Source: Acephala macrosclerotiorum
Taxonomy: Eukaryota > Ascomycota > Leotiomycetes > Helotiales > Mollisiaceae
NCBI GenBank assembly: GCA_014904845.1
Contig: MU119289.1
Location: 62,001 to 126,000, forward strand
DNA: 64,000 nucleotides
Reading direction: 5' to 3'
Shown here: piece after piece, positions 1 to 11,246 of the stretch
Layout: every line of letters starts with the position of its first letter
How positions within the stretch are numbered: position 1 is the stretch's first letter
Position numbers and translations under genes: made by a program
Notes under the pieces: generated by a model
Databases searched by the model: none
What the model was told of the DNA's origin: nothing
Seen by the model: only the letters and a program-made list of their open reading frames with translations

Positions 1-183
1 TTCCTCTCAATTACTGTCTCTGCTTTGACTTGCCTTCCCTTTAATTTGGTACTTCATGGGTATTAGGTCATAACCTTCCCCCATAGCATGGACCAAAACT
101 ACTCTGTCTCGGCTGCAGTCCAGTCAATAGAAGCATCAACGAATGGAGTTCTATCATCAATATTTTATTTCTTTATTATCTTC

Positions 184-1390
184 TCAAAAATTAAACTTAC
201 TAAGTCTAGTACTTACATTACAATCATTCCAGAACTCCCCTTTGTGCTTATCCGCTCTCTCGAGTCTCGCAATACCAGTTTGTTCGACAACAAAACTCGC
301 AGCCGTAGTCCCCATTTCAAAGCCTCATTCACATTCCCCGTCCTCTCCAACCCTACCGCAAAAGCTCCCAAAAATGAATTCCTCGCTCCAGTTGTATCTT
401 TGACCTTTTCCCGCTCGCCCGCACCAGCTCCTCCTTCCCCATAAAATGCAGGAACCCAGATAGGGTTTTCCTCCTTCGAGATCGCAAAACATCCATATTC
501 GGCCGCTCTAACCACCACCAGACCCTGTCCTTTGCCAACAGCAAACGTACCATCCTGTACCAATTTGTGTGCAAAGCCTTCTAGCTTTTGTTTATCCAAG
601 CGTGATAATGCGTTGTCAAATGCGTATCCGAATAACTTCCCTAGCTCGGCATGATTAGGCGAAACCACATCGACGAATCTCAGAGCGTCATAAATTGAAT
701 TCAGGTTCTGCTCGTTACAGATCCGAGTTTCGGGTTCCCAGATGATGGTCGGATGACGGTGAATCCCGGCTTCGTGCCTGAGAGAAAGGAGAACCGGGAT
801 GGTGATTGTTACCATTGTGGGAGTGGCGGGAAAGTGGTAGGAATTTGGAGCTAGGAAGGGTGTATTGATGAAGTATGCAGGTTGAATGCGCAAGGCTGGG
901 GAGATTTCTGTAAAATGAGCGACTTGGAGCTGAGTGTTAGCGAGCGACTTGGAGTTTGGGGGGAGAAACGATGTACCAGACATAGCTTCATCTTCATAAC
1001 GAAGTAAACCGCGAGCAGTTTTGGCTTTTTCGTCAAGTAGGAAAGATAGTGTCACGTCCCATGATTCGAATTCTTCTTTGAAAGAAGGTGGAAAGTCATT
1101 GCAGGCGTAAATGAGCCATCCTATTGAGCGTGATTCTGGGGATGGCAGCATGAGACGTGCGCCTAGAATTGCTACATTGAATGAGCTCCAATCGAGGGGG
1201 AAATCCTCCGTACAGTTTCATCTATAATCTAGAATTTAGATATTGTTAGGTAGATTAACGTACTGTATACTCCCGGCCCTCCAGCGACATCTTTCAGGGT
1301 TGGCTTTGAAGGGAATTGAAGTTCGTCAATCACCAGATTGCTCAACGTCGTGAAAATAGCACCCACTTTCGCCTCTATATTGAAGAGATC
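184..1390 (-). pseudogene. MAK32-like pfkB-family sugar kinase, broken
   Basis: The frame ending at 213 carries a fungal MAK32-like protein of the pfkB/ribokinase fold. It shows the conserved SRSIGWLI and DFPP stretch near its start, the VVSPNHAELGKLFG block, and a signature-2-like DTTGARNSFLGAF block in which the usual GAGD is GARN. An upstream exon remnant at about 1261-1350 reads VIDELQFP then DVAGGPGVY, the family N-terminus, and ends at a plausible GTACGT donor (1259-1260), but I could not find an acceptor in the right phase nor an initiating ATG. After EALKWG the frame changes at a run of four C (310-313 on +). One frame over, the expected family C-terminus TTAASFVVEQTGIARLE continues to a stop at 184-186. 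So the gene has a one-base frameshift and an unresolved 5' end. A homopolymer sequencing error is the alternative. The family assignment is fairly sure; the biochemical substrate is unknown. Confidence 0.6.
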
Positions 1391-1893
1391 CTCGGGGAAA
1401 GAGTCGCGAGCTCAAAGATTCCTAAAGACAAAGGTGGAAGCTACTGAATTGCGGAAGCAAATCCGGGCTGAGGCTTGAATAACGGTAAAAGCGGACACGG
1501 AAACCAGAGTACAGGGTGCCAGATTCATCGCCACCGCCGCATGCAGCAAGCCCGTAATATGGCTCGTTTTCTGCACCCGTCGCGATGAGATAACTTGCAC
1601 TCCGACGCGTTCAAATCATAAGGCAGCGACCTATTTGCTGATGCAGAATACCTCCAGCGCACATCAGTAAATCTTTGATCTTTACAATCTCTTTTAGATC
1701 ACATTGTCGAGAGTGTCAGGTAAACAGAGTTTGATTCGAACTTCAAAATACCATGGCAAGGTAAGCCGCATTTTCTAGAAAACGTTTAAGATTAAGGTTA
1801 AGGAATTAGAGGGCTGATAATACTTTATGAGGCTGGGGTTGCGGGAGCAAGTAATAAGCTACAGTCACGAATCCAAGGCTTATGTTAATTACG

Positions 1894-1928
1894 CGACAAC
1901 GACGACAACAACGACAACAAAAACAACA
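1894..1928 (+). repeat. CAA/CGA trinucleotide microsatellite
   Basis: A short imperfect run of CAA and CGA triplets lies about 390 bases upstream of the chosen RIB7 start. It is in frame with a long open extension upstream of RIB7, but nothing suggests it is translated. Confidence 0.7.
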
Positions 1929-2318
1929 GGGCGGCTTTATATTTCTCGGTGTGAGGACGTGGCATCGGACCATCATAGCCGCCGCGCAAAGGTGACTGCT
2001 CGGACGCCAGGCTCGACACTCAGCCTGCCGGAGCGCCGCCACACCTGGACAAATCAATTCTACACGTACAGTACGGTACAACTTAGGCGTAGGCTAGGCT
2101 CCCCAGCAATTGCTACGGTCGCTCCTGTAGCCTGCAGGCAGCCGAGAATATCTCGAATATCTGGTATAATGCTGTGGGCTCACAAGGGTATCTTCTGGAA
2201 GCTGATGGTCTTAATAGTCTGCGGATTCATTACAAGGTCGATTCTCAGTCGGAGATATTCCTTCCTCCTTCAATCGCATTCGATCTCCATAGCGAGCTAC
2301 ACCACGACAGCAACAAAA

Positions 2319-3149
2319 ATGTCTACCCTTCCCAAAGATACCCTCCACTTCCCCGCGGAGAATCGCCCATTTCTCGAGCCTCACCTTCCTCCAAAAGACC
2401 TGGGCAAACCATCTCCATACCCTTTCACAACGGTCACTTTCGCGACCTCCCTCGATTCCCAACTCGCTCTGTCCCCTGGTGCTCCTACTGCGCTTTCTGG
2501 TCCTCAATCGAAGGCTATGACACATTATCTGCGATCTCGACACGATGCAATCCTGATAGGGGTTGGAACAGCTGTTGCAGACAATCCGAGCTTGAACTGC
2601 CGAATTGAAGGAGTTGGAGGATATGGTGGCGAGGGACTCGACGGCCAGCCGCGACCAATAATCATCGATCCGACAGCACGTTGGGACTTCACTGAGAATC
2701 ATAAGATCTTTCAGCTGTCCCGTGAGGGCAAAGGACGAGCACCCTATATCATCACAGGTCTCACGAACCCTCCTGCCGACAAGAAGGCTATTCTTGATGC
2801 TGCTGGAGGCAAGTTCATCACCCTCAATGTCACCACGACGGATATTAACGAACATAAACTGGAGTGGAAGGGTGTACTCGAGGCTTTGGGTATGGAGGGA
2901 CTGAAGAGCGTCATGATTGAAGGTGGTGGAGCTGTTATCAATTCTCTGTTGGTTCCCGAATACTTCTCAGTCATCGACTCTGTCATTGTCACTATCGCTC
3001 CAACCTGGCTGGGTAAAGGCGGAGTGGTGGTATCACCACCGAGAAGATATGACAATAACGAGAAACCGATTGCTGCTGCACGCCTTGAGCGCGTGAAGTG
3101 GTATCCTTTTGGGGAGGACGTGGTTCTGTGCGGAAAGGTCAAACTTTGA
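2319..3149 (+). CDS. RIB7: 2,5-diamino-6-ribosylamino-4(3H)-pyrimidinone 5'-phosphate reductase
   Basis: Intronless, 276 residues, close to the usual 240-280 of fungal RIB7. This enzyme performs the NADPH-dependent ribose reduction in riboflavin biosynthesis, after GTP cyclohydrolase II. Visible hallmarks are the N-terminal strand VTFATSLDSQLA, the segment AILIGVGTAVADNPSLNCR (GxGTxxxDNPxL motif, about residues 70-88), PRPIIIDPTARW, and the nucleotide-binding MIEGGGAVINSLL near residue 205. The frame is open upstream to 1827. I chose the ATG at 2319 because it follows caacaaaa, a good fungal start context, and the homologous region begins just after it; the upstream part (ATG at 2169 included) reads like 5' UTR. 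The next ORF starts downstream on the same strand but is unrelated. Confidence in function is high, in the exact start good. Confidence 0.9.
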   Translation: MSTLPKDTLHFPAENRPFLEPHLPPKDLGKPSPYPFTTVTFATSLDSQLALSPGAPTALSGPQSKAMTHYLRSRHDAILIGVGTAVADNPSLNCRIEGVGGYGGEGLDGQPRPIIIDPTARWDFTENHKIFQLSREGKGRAPYIITGLTNPPADKKAILDAAGGKFITLNVTTTDINEHKLEWKGVLEALGMEGLKSVMIEGGGAVINSLLVPEYFSVIDSVIVTIAPTWLGKGGVVVSPPRRYDNNEKPIAAARLERVKWYPFGEDVVLCGKVKL

Positions 3150-3555
3150 AAGCTGGAAATGTAAACTACTTACTTCCCTTTTGGTGAACAATCTGGGGGC
3201 GCTTATCTGGTGTGGGGGAAAAGAACACTAAGGAATAAATACACTCCGCATGTTCGATGACTTGTCTCGATCAGAAACTGCAATAAAATTTCAGTGTTCG
3301 TCTGCGTGCGGTGCATCAAAACAGACAGCCAGAAACCGTGTAAGAACGAGAGCACACCATTTGCACATCTCAACGACTCAGCCTCACCTTTGCTGATGCC
3401 CGACTGCACCCGAGCTGCGGCAGACTTCTCTGAAGCAGACCCTTTCTCGTCCAACCAATCCGACAGCCTGGCGGCTCGCCGAAGCACACTGCATGATCAC
3501 CTCAGCAACTTGCACTATGACAACGATCTTAGAAATCTGGCAGGCTTAGATAGAG

Positions 3556-6500
3556 GTGCTAGACCAACCTGAAGGCGTTTTTGCCTCATGCACGAAGATG
3601 CTGACAGAGGTGTCGACCATCCTTGAAGGACTCCAGAAAAGGAAGTTCGCTAGCCTGATTGCGATTGCCACACAGCGACAAAAATTGGCCTCGTCAAAAG
3701 CTCGAATTGAACAATTGAAAATTCTTCTGACCCTTGCTACATCATCCGATCATCTGTAAGTCTGAGTCTCCCCCTCAATAAGCCTACAGCTTTTCGTGGA
3801 TGCTTGATGGAAATTGCTTCCAATCAGCGGCAGAACCGAAGTGCGCTTATCCGATAACCTTACAGAGCACTTTCAACCGCCATAAAGGGATATCTCCACG
3901 AAGCGTTCAGCAGTCTTGAACACTCACAAGGCAAACTTCATTGTGAGCTGCTCCGGATCGACAATCACATCTCCAAAGTCGCCCTCGTATCGGATGAGAT
4001 GACGATCCGACAGAAAGAGAAATATCAAGGTTGTCAAACGGAGGTGCTGTGAGTGATCAATCTTCATTGATTGAAGCATTATTTTACAGTCCGAATGCCC
4101 CCTTTTATCATGTCCTGCCGATCATCATTTCCAGAGTGGGGCATCGACCCCTGGCTTTCGACAAAGGTAATGGCTCGGCTGATGATTTGTCAAATTGTTA
4201 GACTGTCGATGAAAAGTTTTGCTAATTCATACCGACAGCGGATCGATATCATAAAACCCTTACGTAGCTCTCCACTGTTGACTATGAAGCCAATCACTTC
4301 AATGCCTGCCGGCTCGGGCAGCCAGGCACCGGACTTTGTCTTGTTGAGGGCGATCAATTCATGAATTGGGCCGAGGCCTAGGAGGATCATTCGACCTTCT
4401 GGCTCTATGCTATACGTATGATTCCAGGTCTACGAAAGTGGATGTACGCTAACTTGACTTAGCCGGTGCAGGAAAGACAATACTATGGCTAGTACCCCTC
4501 ACCAGATTCTAGTTATGTAACTCCTTCCTTAAGATATTGTCTACATACTCATATATGACTGGCAGTTCCACGGTCATTCAGCGATTGCAACTCCTGTCAC
4601 GACCTATCTTGACTAAACCCGAACGACTAGCAAGCGCTATGATAATCTACTTCGACTTCGACTTCCGGAACAATGAGCAGCAACATACGGCTGACATGCT
4701 TTGTTCCCTATTACACCAGCTCGCAAACAGCCTTATGCATGTCCCCGAGGAGATCTGTGGACTGTGGGAGAAGTACAAAGGCAAACGTACCCGACCATCC
4801 CCAAATGAGCTTCTGCTCGTTCTTGTCTACATTGTGCAGCATTACTTCACGAAAGTCTTCGTCGTCCTCGATGCTCTTGACGAGTGCTCAGAATGTGATA
4901 TCCTGCTACCCGTTCTGATCGACTTGATGGAGAGCGAAAGTGTCTCGCTCTTTTTGACAAGCCGAAGTGAGCACGATATCCAGCAAGGGCTTGGTCCACT
5001 TCCTATCTACTCAGCTCTAATAGAGAGTCGTGCTGTGGCAGCCGACGTGGAGCTCTTTGTGAAGAAACAGATCCAAAATCTGCAGGCTTTGCGGGATCTT
5101 GGCCGTGACTTACAGGTGGAGATCACCCAGCGCCTGGTTCAAGGAGCCAAGGGAATGTACGTGACCGCGTTATTATTTTGCTGAAACTAAATTAGCCACA
5201 TTGCCAATGATCAATAGATTTCGCTGGGTCGTGTGCCGGTTGGATATTCTAAAAAATCTCGGAAGACCCAAAGCTATTCGCCATGCGTTGACTTGCTTGC
5301 CTAAGACACTCGACAAAAACTATAATCGGATCTTACTGAGCATCCAGTCTGATGAAGAACGAGAGATTCTGCGCAGGACTTTACAATTTGTCATATTTGC
5401 AGCTCGGCCAATGAAATTGAAAGAAGTGGTCGAGGCGGTAGTCATCGAAGACGGTAATGCAGAGCTGGACCCGGATGATCGATTCAATAATCCGGAGCAT
5501 CTCATCAAGAACCTTAGAAGCCTTCTGATCATCACTGGTGGATATCTCGGATTATCTCATTATTCGATTCAAGAATACCTTCAATCTCCACGAATCGCCC
5601 AGAGCCCTGCTTCCTACTTCGCCATGACAAAAGCGACGGCTCATGAAGAGATTAGCAGGAAATGCTTGACTTATCTGGCCTATGATGACTTCTCCCAGGT
5701 CCATGCGTATCGGCAGCCGAGTTCGAGCAAAGGCTCCTTGGTTATCCCTTCCTGGAATATGCAAGCAACAACTGGTTCCTCCACACCGAACATCCTGAGA
5801 TCCATCGGTCTGTAGCTCATCTTTTCGATCGGATTTGGATAATATTTGACTCCCCAAAATACCTCTCGTGGTTCTAGGCTTTTTGTGATAAGACTGTCAC
5901 GCCGAAGTGGGAGTGGAACACATACAAGATCACAAATCCGGCAATAATCTACTATCCCTCACTATGGGGCCTCCATATCCTCCTGGAACGGCTCATTATT
6001 CGTGGCGCTGACGTAAACAAGAGCGGAGGCTACTATGGTCAATCATTACAAGCAGCTGCAGCAAACAGACACCATAAGTGCTTTCAAATTCTCCTGAACC
6101 ATGGAGCAAATGTCGATGCCGAGGGTGACTACTTTGGTAATGCATTACAAGCAGCAGCCAGCGTTGGCTGCGAGTTCATGACCAAGGAGTTGCTGAAGAG
6201 ACAATTCTGCGTCACGACCGATGGCGGTGCTTATGGCAATGCGCTCCAAGCAGCTTCTCGCAATGGCCATATTGGAGAGATAGGAATCCTTCTCGATGCT
6301 GGAGCTGACGTCAATGCTCCCGGTGGCCCTTTCGGATTTGCTCTCCAAGCAGCGGCTAGTAATGGCCACGAATTGGTTTGCGAGCATCTCATACAAAAAG
6401 GTGCCAAAATCAACGCTCAAGGCGGCGCGTTCGGAAACGCTCTTTAAGCTGCAGCACTCAATGGCAGAACTCGTGTGGTTGACCTCTTATTACGCCACGG

Positions 6501-8081
6501 TGCTGAAGTCGATGCACAAGGTGGCTTGTATAGCACCGCGCTCCTTGCAGCATGTTTGAACGGCCACGAGACGGTAGTGAAATTGCTACTTGTGAAAGGT
6601 GCAAATGTCAACTTTCAGCTACGTGTTTATGCAAGTGCTCTTCAAGCCACAGCTATCAACAGCTACGCCAGCATCGTGAAACTTCTCATTCAGTACGGGG
6701 CCGATGTCAACCAACAAAGCGGACAATATGGAAATGCATTACAGGCCGCTGCGAGGAATGGCCATGAGCAAGTCATACAAGAGCTTCTCGCGCACGGAGC
6801 GGACGTCAACTGTGCAGGTGGCTATTACGGCAGTGCACTGCAAGCTGCTTGTCGGAATGGATTTATCGCCGTGGTGAAATTGCTACTTGATCACGGCGCG
6901 GAACCGAATCTCCAAGCCGGAATCTATGCCAACCCACTCCAAGCTGCAGCAAGCGCCAATCAAGCACGTATTCTTGAGTTATTGCTCGAGAAAGGCGCAG
7001 ATGTCAATGCGATAGGCGGCTCTTATCATACAGCCTTTCATGCTGCGGCTCATCAGGGACATGAGAAGATCCTGCTCACACTGCTTGATGCCGGAGCTGA
7101 CATGTATATCGTTGGTGGAAAGTATGGGAGTGTGTTGGATGCGGCCAAAGCAAACGAACATAATGAGGCTGTGGAGATTTTGCAGAGACATGCTGCTCTA
7201 ATTCCTCCTCAAACCATTATGCGAACACTGGATCATGTTGCTGATCCTACTGTGGTGGTCGAGACACATCCTATCCAACATGGGGAAGTTGGCAAGCAAC
7301 GCATATCAGAGCCTCAGTTGAGTACAACTCCAACATCAACGATTTGCCTGGAACCGGCACAAATTACAGCGCCCTCTCCAGAAAGTTTAAAGAAACCTCC
7401 CAAGCAAGTAATCTCAAAGAATCAGCAAATTACCTCAAGGGAGAGATCCAAGTACCTCAACAGAACAGCGTGCCAAGCGCACCTATAGAGGCTTTCGTAG
7501 AAATGGAGGATACGACACCAGTATTTACGAAAGAGGCGAGTGGAAGTTCTCCTGGAATCGCTGGGACATTAGAACATGCGCCTCAGGGAGTCGCCGATAG
7601 GCAATCTCAAAGCATAACACAGCAAGAACATAATGTGCACGAGCTTCCAAAAGATGCAATCGAGGCAATGTCCGCGCCAGTCACCACCAATCTTCAGGTG
7701 GCTAGCCAGTCAAAGAAAGATGTGCTTCCGACAGAGGGCGAGGGTAGGCCAGCAAAAGGGGAAAACTCTGCACAAGACGAAGAGCATCCCACCTTGGTTC
7801 ACTGCTCCGATGCACAAACCGAGAGACTCATCATAGAGCTCCTGGGGCGCCGTCCAGAATTTCCTCCTCCGAAACAAGGCTTAGGTCTTCCATTCGTTAC
7901 CGAGAAACAACCTGTTAACCCTCTTGTTGCGGAGGGTGAGGGATCGGGTCATTCGAGCGCAACGATAAAAGTGTGGAAGAGGTTAGGTGAATTTGGGAGT
8001 ATGCCGAAGGATATTAAGGTTTCAGTTGTGGATATTCAGGATTCACAAGAGATTGAAAAAGCCGAAATGATTGCTTGTTAA
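3556..8081 (+). pseudogene. NACHT-ankyrin STAND (NLR-like) protein, inactivated
   Basis: Remains of a roughly 1400-residue multi-exon protein. In order: an N-terminal helical region (EVLDQPEGVFASC at about 3550, then ALSTAIKGYLHEAFSSLE near 3870); a pre-NACHT block with LVEGDQFMNWAEA and STFWLY; a P-loop IPGAGKT (about 4411-4480, split by an intron at 4417-4462); Walker B VFVVLDALDEC (about 4860); an intron at 5157-5217 leading to FRWVVCRLD; and about 11 ankyrin repeats (5990-7170, consensus YGNALQAAARNGHE...LLxxGADVN). A polar tail follows in another frame, ending at 8081. Nonsense codons lie at 4265-4267 (in place of a conserved Trp), 4379-4381, 5875-5877 and 6445-6447 (each in place of a likely Gln). 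A one-base loss near 5694-5697 separates DDFS from GPCVSAAEFEQRLLGYPF. The intron after the P-loop (4488-4565) would need a GC donor. The first exon was not found. Fungal NLRs of this layout act in non-self recognition; this copy cannot make the full protein. Confidence 0.85.
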
Positions 8082-8084
8082 GTT

Positions 8085-8345
8085 TGCTTGAAATGGAATT
8101 ATAAACTTTTGGCTATGTTTTGTACTTTTTATATGAATTAAAAAGTTTAATCGGATTAATATAGGACCGATTAATTAGGCGAGGTCAAATGACCGATTTT
8201 TAAAATATTTCGAGCGTATTTATTTATATTTCTATTTTCTCGAAGAAATATTCGTTTAATAAAATTTATCGAGCTCTAAGTATCGCGCCATTTCTCGTTT
8301 AATTATTATGAACTTGCTAATAAGAATGCCTTTTGTTTTTGGTTT
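8085..8345. other. AT-rich patch after the NLR pseudogene
   Basis: A short stretch dominated by A and T with residual CG pairs, similar in texture to the large AT island. It contains no open frame and probably marks an eroded repeat. Its origin is not recognisable. Confidence 0.5.
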
Positions 8346-9229
8346 TTCTACCAGACTACCAAGCTTTGTAGTTTTGCATCATTGGTGTTCCAATCGATAG
8401 TGAGGCTCTTTCGAGTCTGTGGAGTTCACAGTTATAAGCATCTTTCCTCAACGGCGTGGAATAGCTTCTTAAGATCGCAAACACCACGGTTTCCAACCTC
8501 TTCAACCACAAGAGCAAGCAACTCTCCTGAAATTCAACCTATTCGCACTTTTATTCGCGCCAAATACCGCTACTATAACCTCAAGTTTCGTCGGACGTTC
8601 AAGATGTTTGGGTAAGTCCTCTCCCGGGAACGGACCTCCCGATGACAGACAAACATTTCACTTTCAGCCGCCGTCGACACCAAAAGAAGAGAGGCCACAG
8701 ATTTCTCTGTTTCTGATTTGGTCACATCAACAACAACAGATTCAGTCCTGTCGTTTCGCTCTCATATATTCTGTCTATCATCACCGTCAACCCCTCGCAA
8801 GTCCTCGCTTAGAAAAGGGGTGATTACCTCGCTTCTAACCTCTAGTTCTTCCACAGTCGATGCCTAGAAAAAGATTTATACTTGCTTGGTTTTTATAATG
8901 AAGTATGGGAAAGCGGTGTAATGAAGAATATTTTTGATTTCGCCGTCTTACGATCTCGGTTAACTTGCTGGGCGTTCAGGGGAAATGACAGTCTCGGTTC
9001 TCGGGCTGATATCCGAATTGGGATGTCTTGTAGCACCCAATCTTAAATTTAAGCATCAATTTTTCCTTGTTGGCGATCTTTCATGCATGCGTGGGGCACA
9101 AGAGATTGTCTTCTTCTCGCATTCAAAGATCGTTGTAATCCTTTCTCTTGCCTTGTCGATCTCCCTCCTGCTTCGGTGCCAAATTAAATCTGGACTTTGT
9201 CCTTCACGGTCTTTACCTTGCGAGCGATC
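8346..9229. other. Gene-poor interval
   Basis: Normal composition. A 77-codon open frame at 8382-8615 (+) is rich in basic and serine residues, has a GTAAGT-type site right after its last Met-Phe-Gly codons, and resembles nothing I know. The rest probably holds the promoter and 5' leader of the secreted-protein gene that starts at 9230. Confidence 0.4.
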
Positions 9230-10189
9230 ATGAATTCCTTGACCTCCATTCTTCTATCCTTCTCAGCTCTCGCGCTAGCGCAACTAGACGCCATCCCCTC
9301 CTGCGCACAATCCTGCTTCTCCCACGTCGCAGACGAAACAAACTGCATCATCGACGGAGTCCTGGACCCCACCTGCTTCTGCACCTCCTACTGCCTATCC
9401 CTCACGAACGGGGGACACTCAACAGGACAAGAATGGGTATATCAATATTGCATTTTCGAGAAGGAGGCTTGTAGCAACAGTGATGCTGGCGATTTGAGTT
9501 CTGCGTTAAATGATTTGTGTTATAACGCTGAGTAAGTCGCTTGACCTGGGAAGTAACGAATATGGGCTGATGCAGATAGTGCTTCGCCGAAATACAATTG
9601 CGGAGTCATTCCTGGGTCTCCAGTCCCTGCAACACCATCTGTGACTCCAACGGGATCTGTGGTTGAGACATGGGACGGGGGGTATTTGGCTACGATGCCT
9701 GTATATCCTGACTACACGACCATCATGGTTACATCGATGGTGTACAAAGAGACGACGTTCACGGAAACATACCAGTCCACCACCTCGACTATCGTTACCG
9801 ATTACCCTCTTTACCAAGCTGTTTGCCCCATTCGAGCGACAGTCGGCATTCCGCTTTCATATACGGCACCGGCAAATAGCTTGAGCTACAACGCATATAC
9901 GACTAACACGGGGAATTTGTACAGCCAACTGACTTCAGCGGCTGCAAGTGCAAGTAAAGCCTCAGCGATTGCTGCTGCTCAAGTGACAACGAGTTCGCCA
10001 ACATTACGCACATCTTCAAGCAGCGCAACGAGCACGATAGGGTCCGTGAATGGAACCAGTACTGCGACAGGAACGAAGAATGCGCCTGCAAGCACTGTTT
10101 CAAAGGCTTTAGCTGGGGATCTGAAGGAGGGTCTTAGAGCTGCGATGATTGGTGGCGTGGCATTGGGAGCCGTATTGGGGATGATATGA
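9230..10189 (+). CDS. Cysteine-rich, GPI-anchored secreted protein (CFEM-like)
   Basis: Two exons, 9230-9531 and 9580-10189 (intron with GTAAGT donor and ATAG acceptor), giving 303 residues. The start at 9230 gives a clean signal peptide, MNSLTSILLSFSALALA, with cleavage expected before QLDA. Residues 20-100 hold eight closely spaced cysteines (SCAQSC, NC, PTCFCTSYC, YC, AC, LC), resembling a CFEM module, although the canonical Asp spacing is not exact. A Thr/Ser-rich stalk of about 170 residues follows, then a small-residue site near KNAPAS and a weakly hydrophobic tail, RAAMIGGVALGAVLGMI, the layout of a GPI signal. Such proteins sit on the plasma membrane or cell wall; CFEM members bind heme or act at the host interface. 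The exact role here is unknown. The domain call is tentative, secretion and anchoring are well supported. Confidence 0.75.
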
Positions 10190-10764
10190 CGACGAAGTCG
10201 AAATGAAAGGAGAGACTAGAGTAATGTAATGCGATCACTCAGACCAAATCCCTCGAAAGAATGCCGAAGCCCTGATAGGTTGTGGAACGGTCCATTTATA
10301 CATAAGTCAATTAACAAATATATTAGAGACGATAAATGAGGTACCAGAGCGTGAAGAAATGACCGGGATTCGGATTTCGGATTTCTTGTAGCGCGAGCCA
10401 AACAAATGAAACGGGAACCGAAGTCTGAAAGGGGGTAGCGAGAAGACGAACCACGAAACACTTGAGCTTAGCGTGGGTATGGGACGAGGATTCAGGGGTT
10501 AAGTTTGGAGGTTGAGGTTCTGGGGAGGCTTTTGGTGGAAGCTTTTGAAGAAGGCGACTATTATGTTGGGCTTGGGGGCAGCCGGATGGTCTTTTGAATG
10601 GATACAGGCGAGAGGATATCGGATGTTCTGGGAATCGATTCGTATATGGATGAGAGCAACATCAGACGTGAGCAAAGCAGTTGTAGAATAATCGATACAT
10701 TATATCATAATCCTGTCCCTAATACCATCCATCCCAACCGTAAACACCATCAAAACATCCCACC
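10190..10764. other. Intergenic interval between convergent genes
   Basis: Contains the 3' ends of two convergent genes. An 81-codon frame at 10216-10461 (-) lacks any recognisable feature. No other element seen. Confidence 0.4.
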
Positions 10765-11246
10765 CTAGTTGGAGTACTTAGGATCAACCTTGTTCCTGCA
10801 GACCGAGATGATCAGTTTGAGTACTTTTGATTGACTTGGCTTCTAAACACAAAACATGTATTATGTTGTTGGGTTTGACGCTCTCTCGGAGGGCAGATCG
10901 CACTAGATGAGAGGTATGAAAGGAAAGAGGTGTGCAATATGCGGGGAAAAGGTGGACGAACCCAGTAGCCTTCTCGTACAATCCTCTCGCACCATCGGTG
11001 ATCTTCTCGTTGGTATCGCGACCCATGGTGTGTCCGGTCTTCTTCTCGATGAAGTCGAGTCCTAGTATCAACCAATCAGCCACTACTCGCAGATGTTTAG
11101 AGGGAGAAGAAGAGCTCACCCTTGTCACCGTAATCTTCCTGTCCAGCAGCGCCACCTTGGACGTTACCAGCAGCGGGTTGACCACCCTGAACACCCTGAC
11201 TGTTATTGCTGCCAAACGATTCCTTAGCTTTGCTGAGGAAATCCAT
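10765..11246 (-). CDS. Small conserved hydrophilic protein, 85 residues
   Basis: Three exons on the minus strand: 11120-11246, 10962-11061 and 10765-10795. The splice sites agree in phase (GTGAGC donor/CTAG acceptor, then GTTCGT donor/TGCAG acceptor). The product begins MDFLSKAKESFG, has a Gly/Gln-rich linker (QGVQGGQPAAGNVQGG), then a charged helical segment GLDFIEKKTGHTMGR with DTNEKITDGARGLYEKATG, and ends NKVDPKYSN. I recognise the pattern DK..D..EKKTG..NEKITDGAR..YEK.TG as a small protein family common in filamentous ascomycetes, but I know no demonstrated function; a stress-related role is often supposed. No signal peptide or membrane segment. The gene model is well supported by three consistent phases. 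Confidence 0.75.

Noticed and set aside
2169..2318. N-terminal extension of RIB7 from the ATG at 2169 (hydrophobic, possible targeting peptide)
   Set aside because: RIB7 is a soluble enzyme, the segment has UTR-like composition, and the ATG at 2319 has better context and starts where the family similarity begins.
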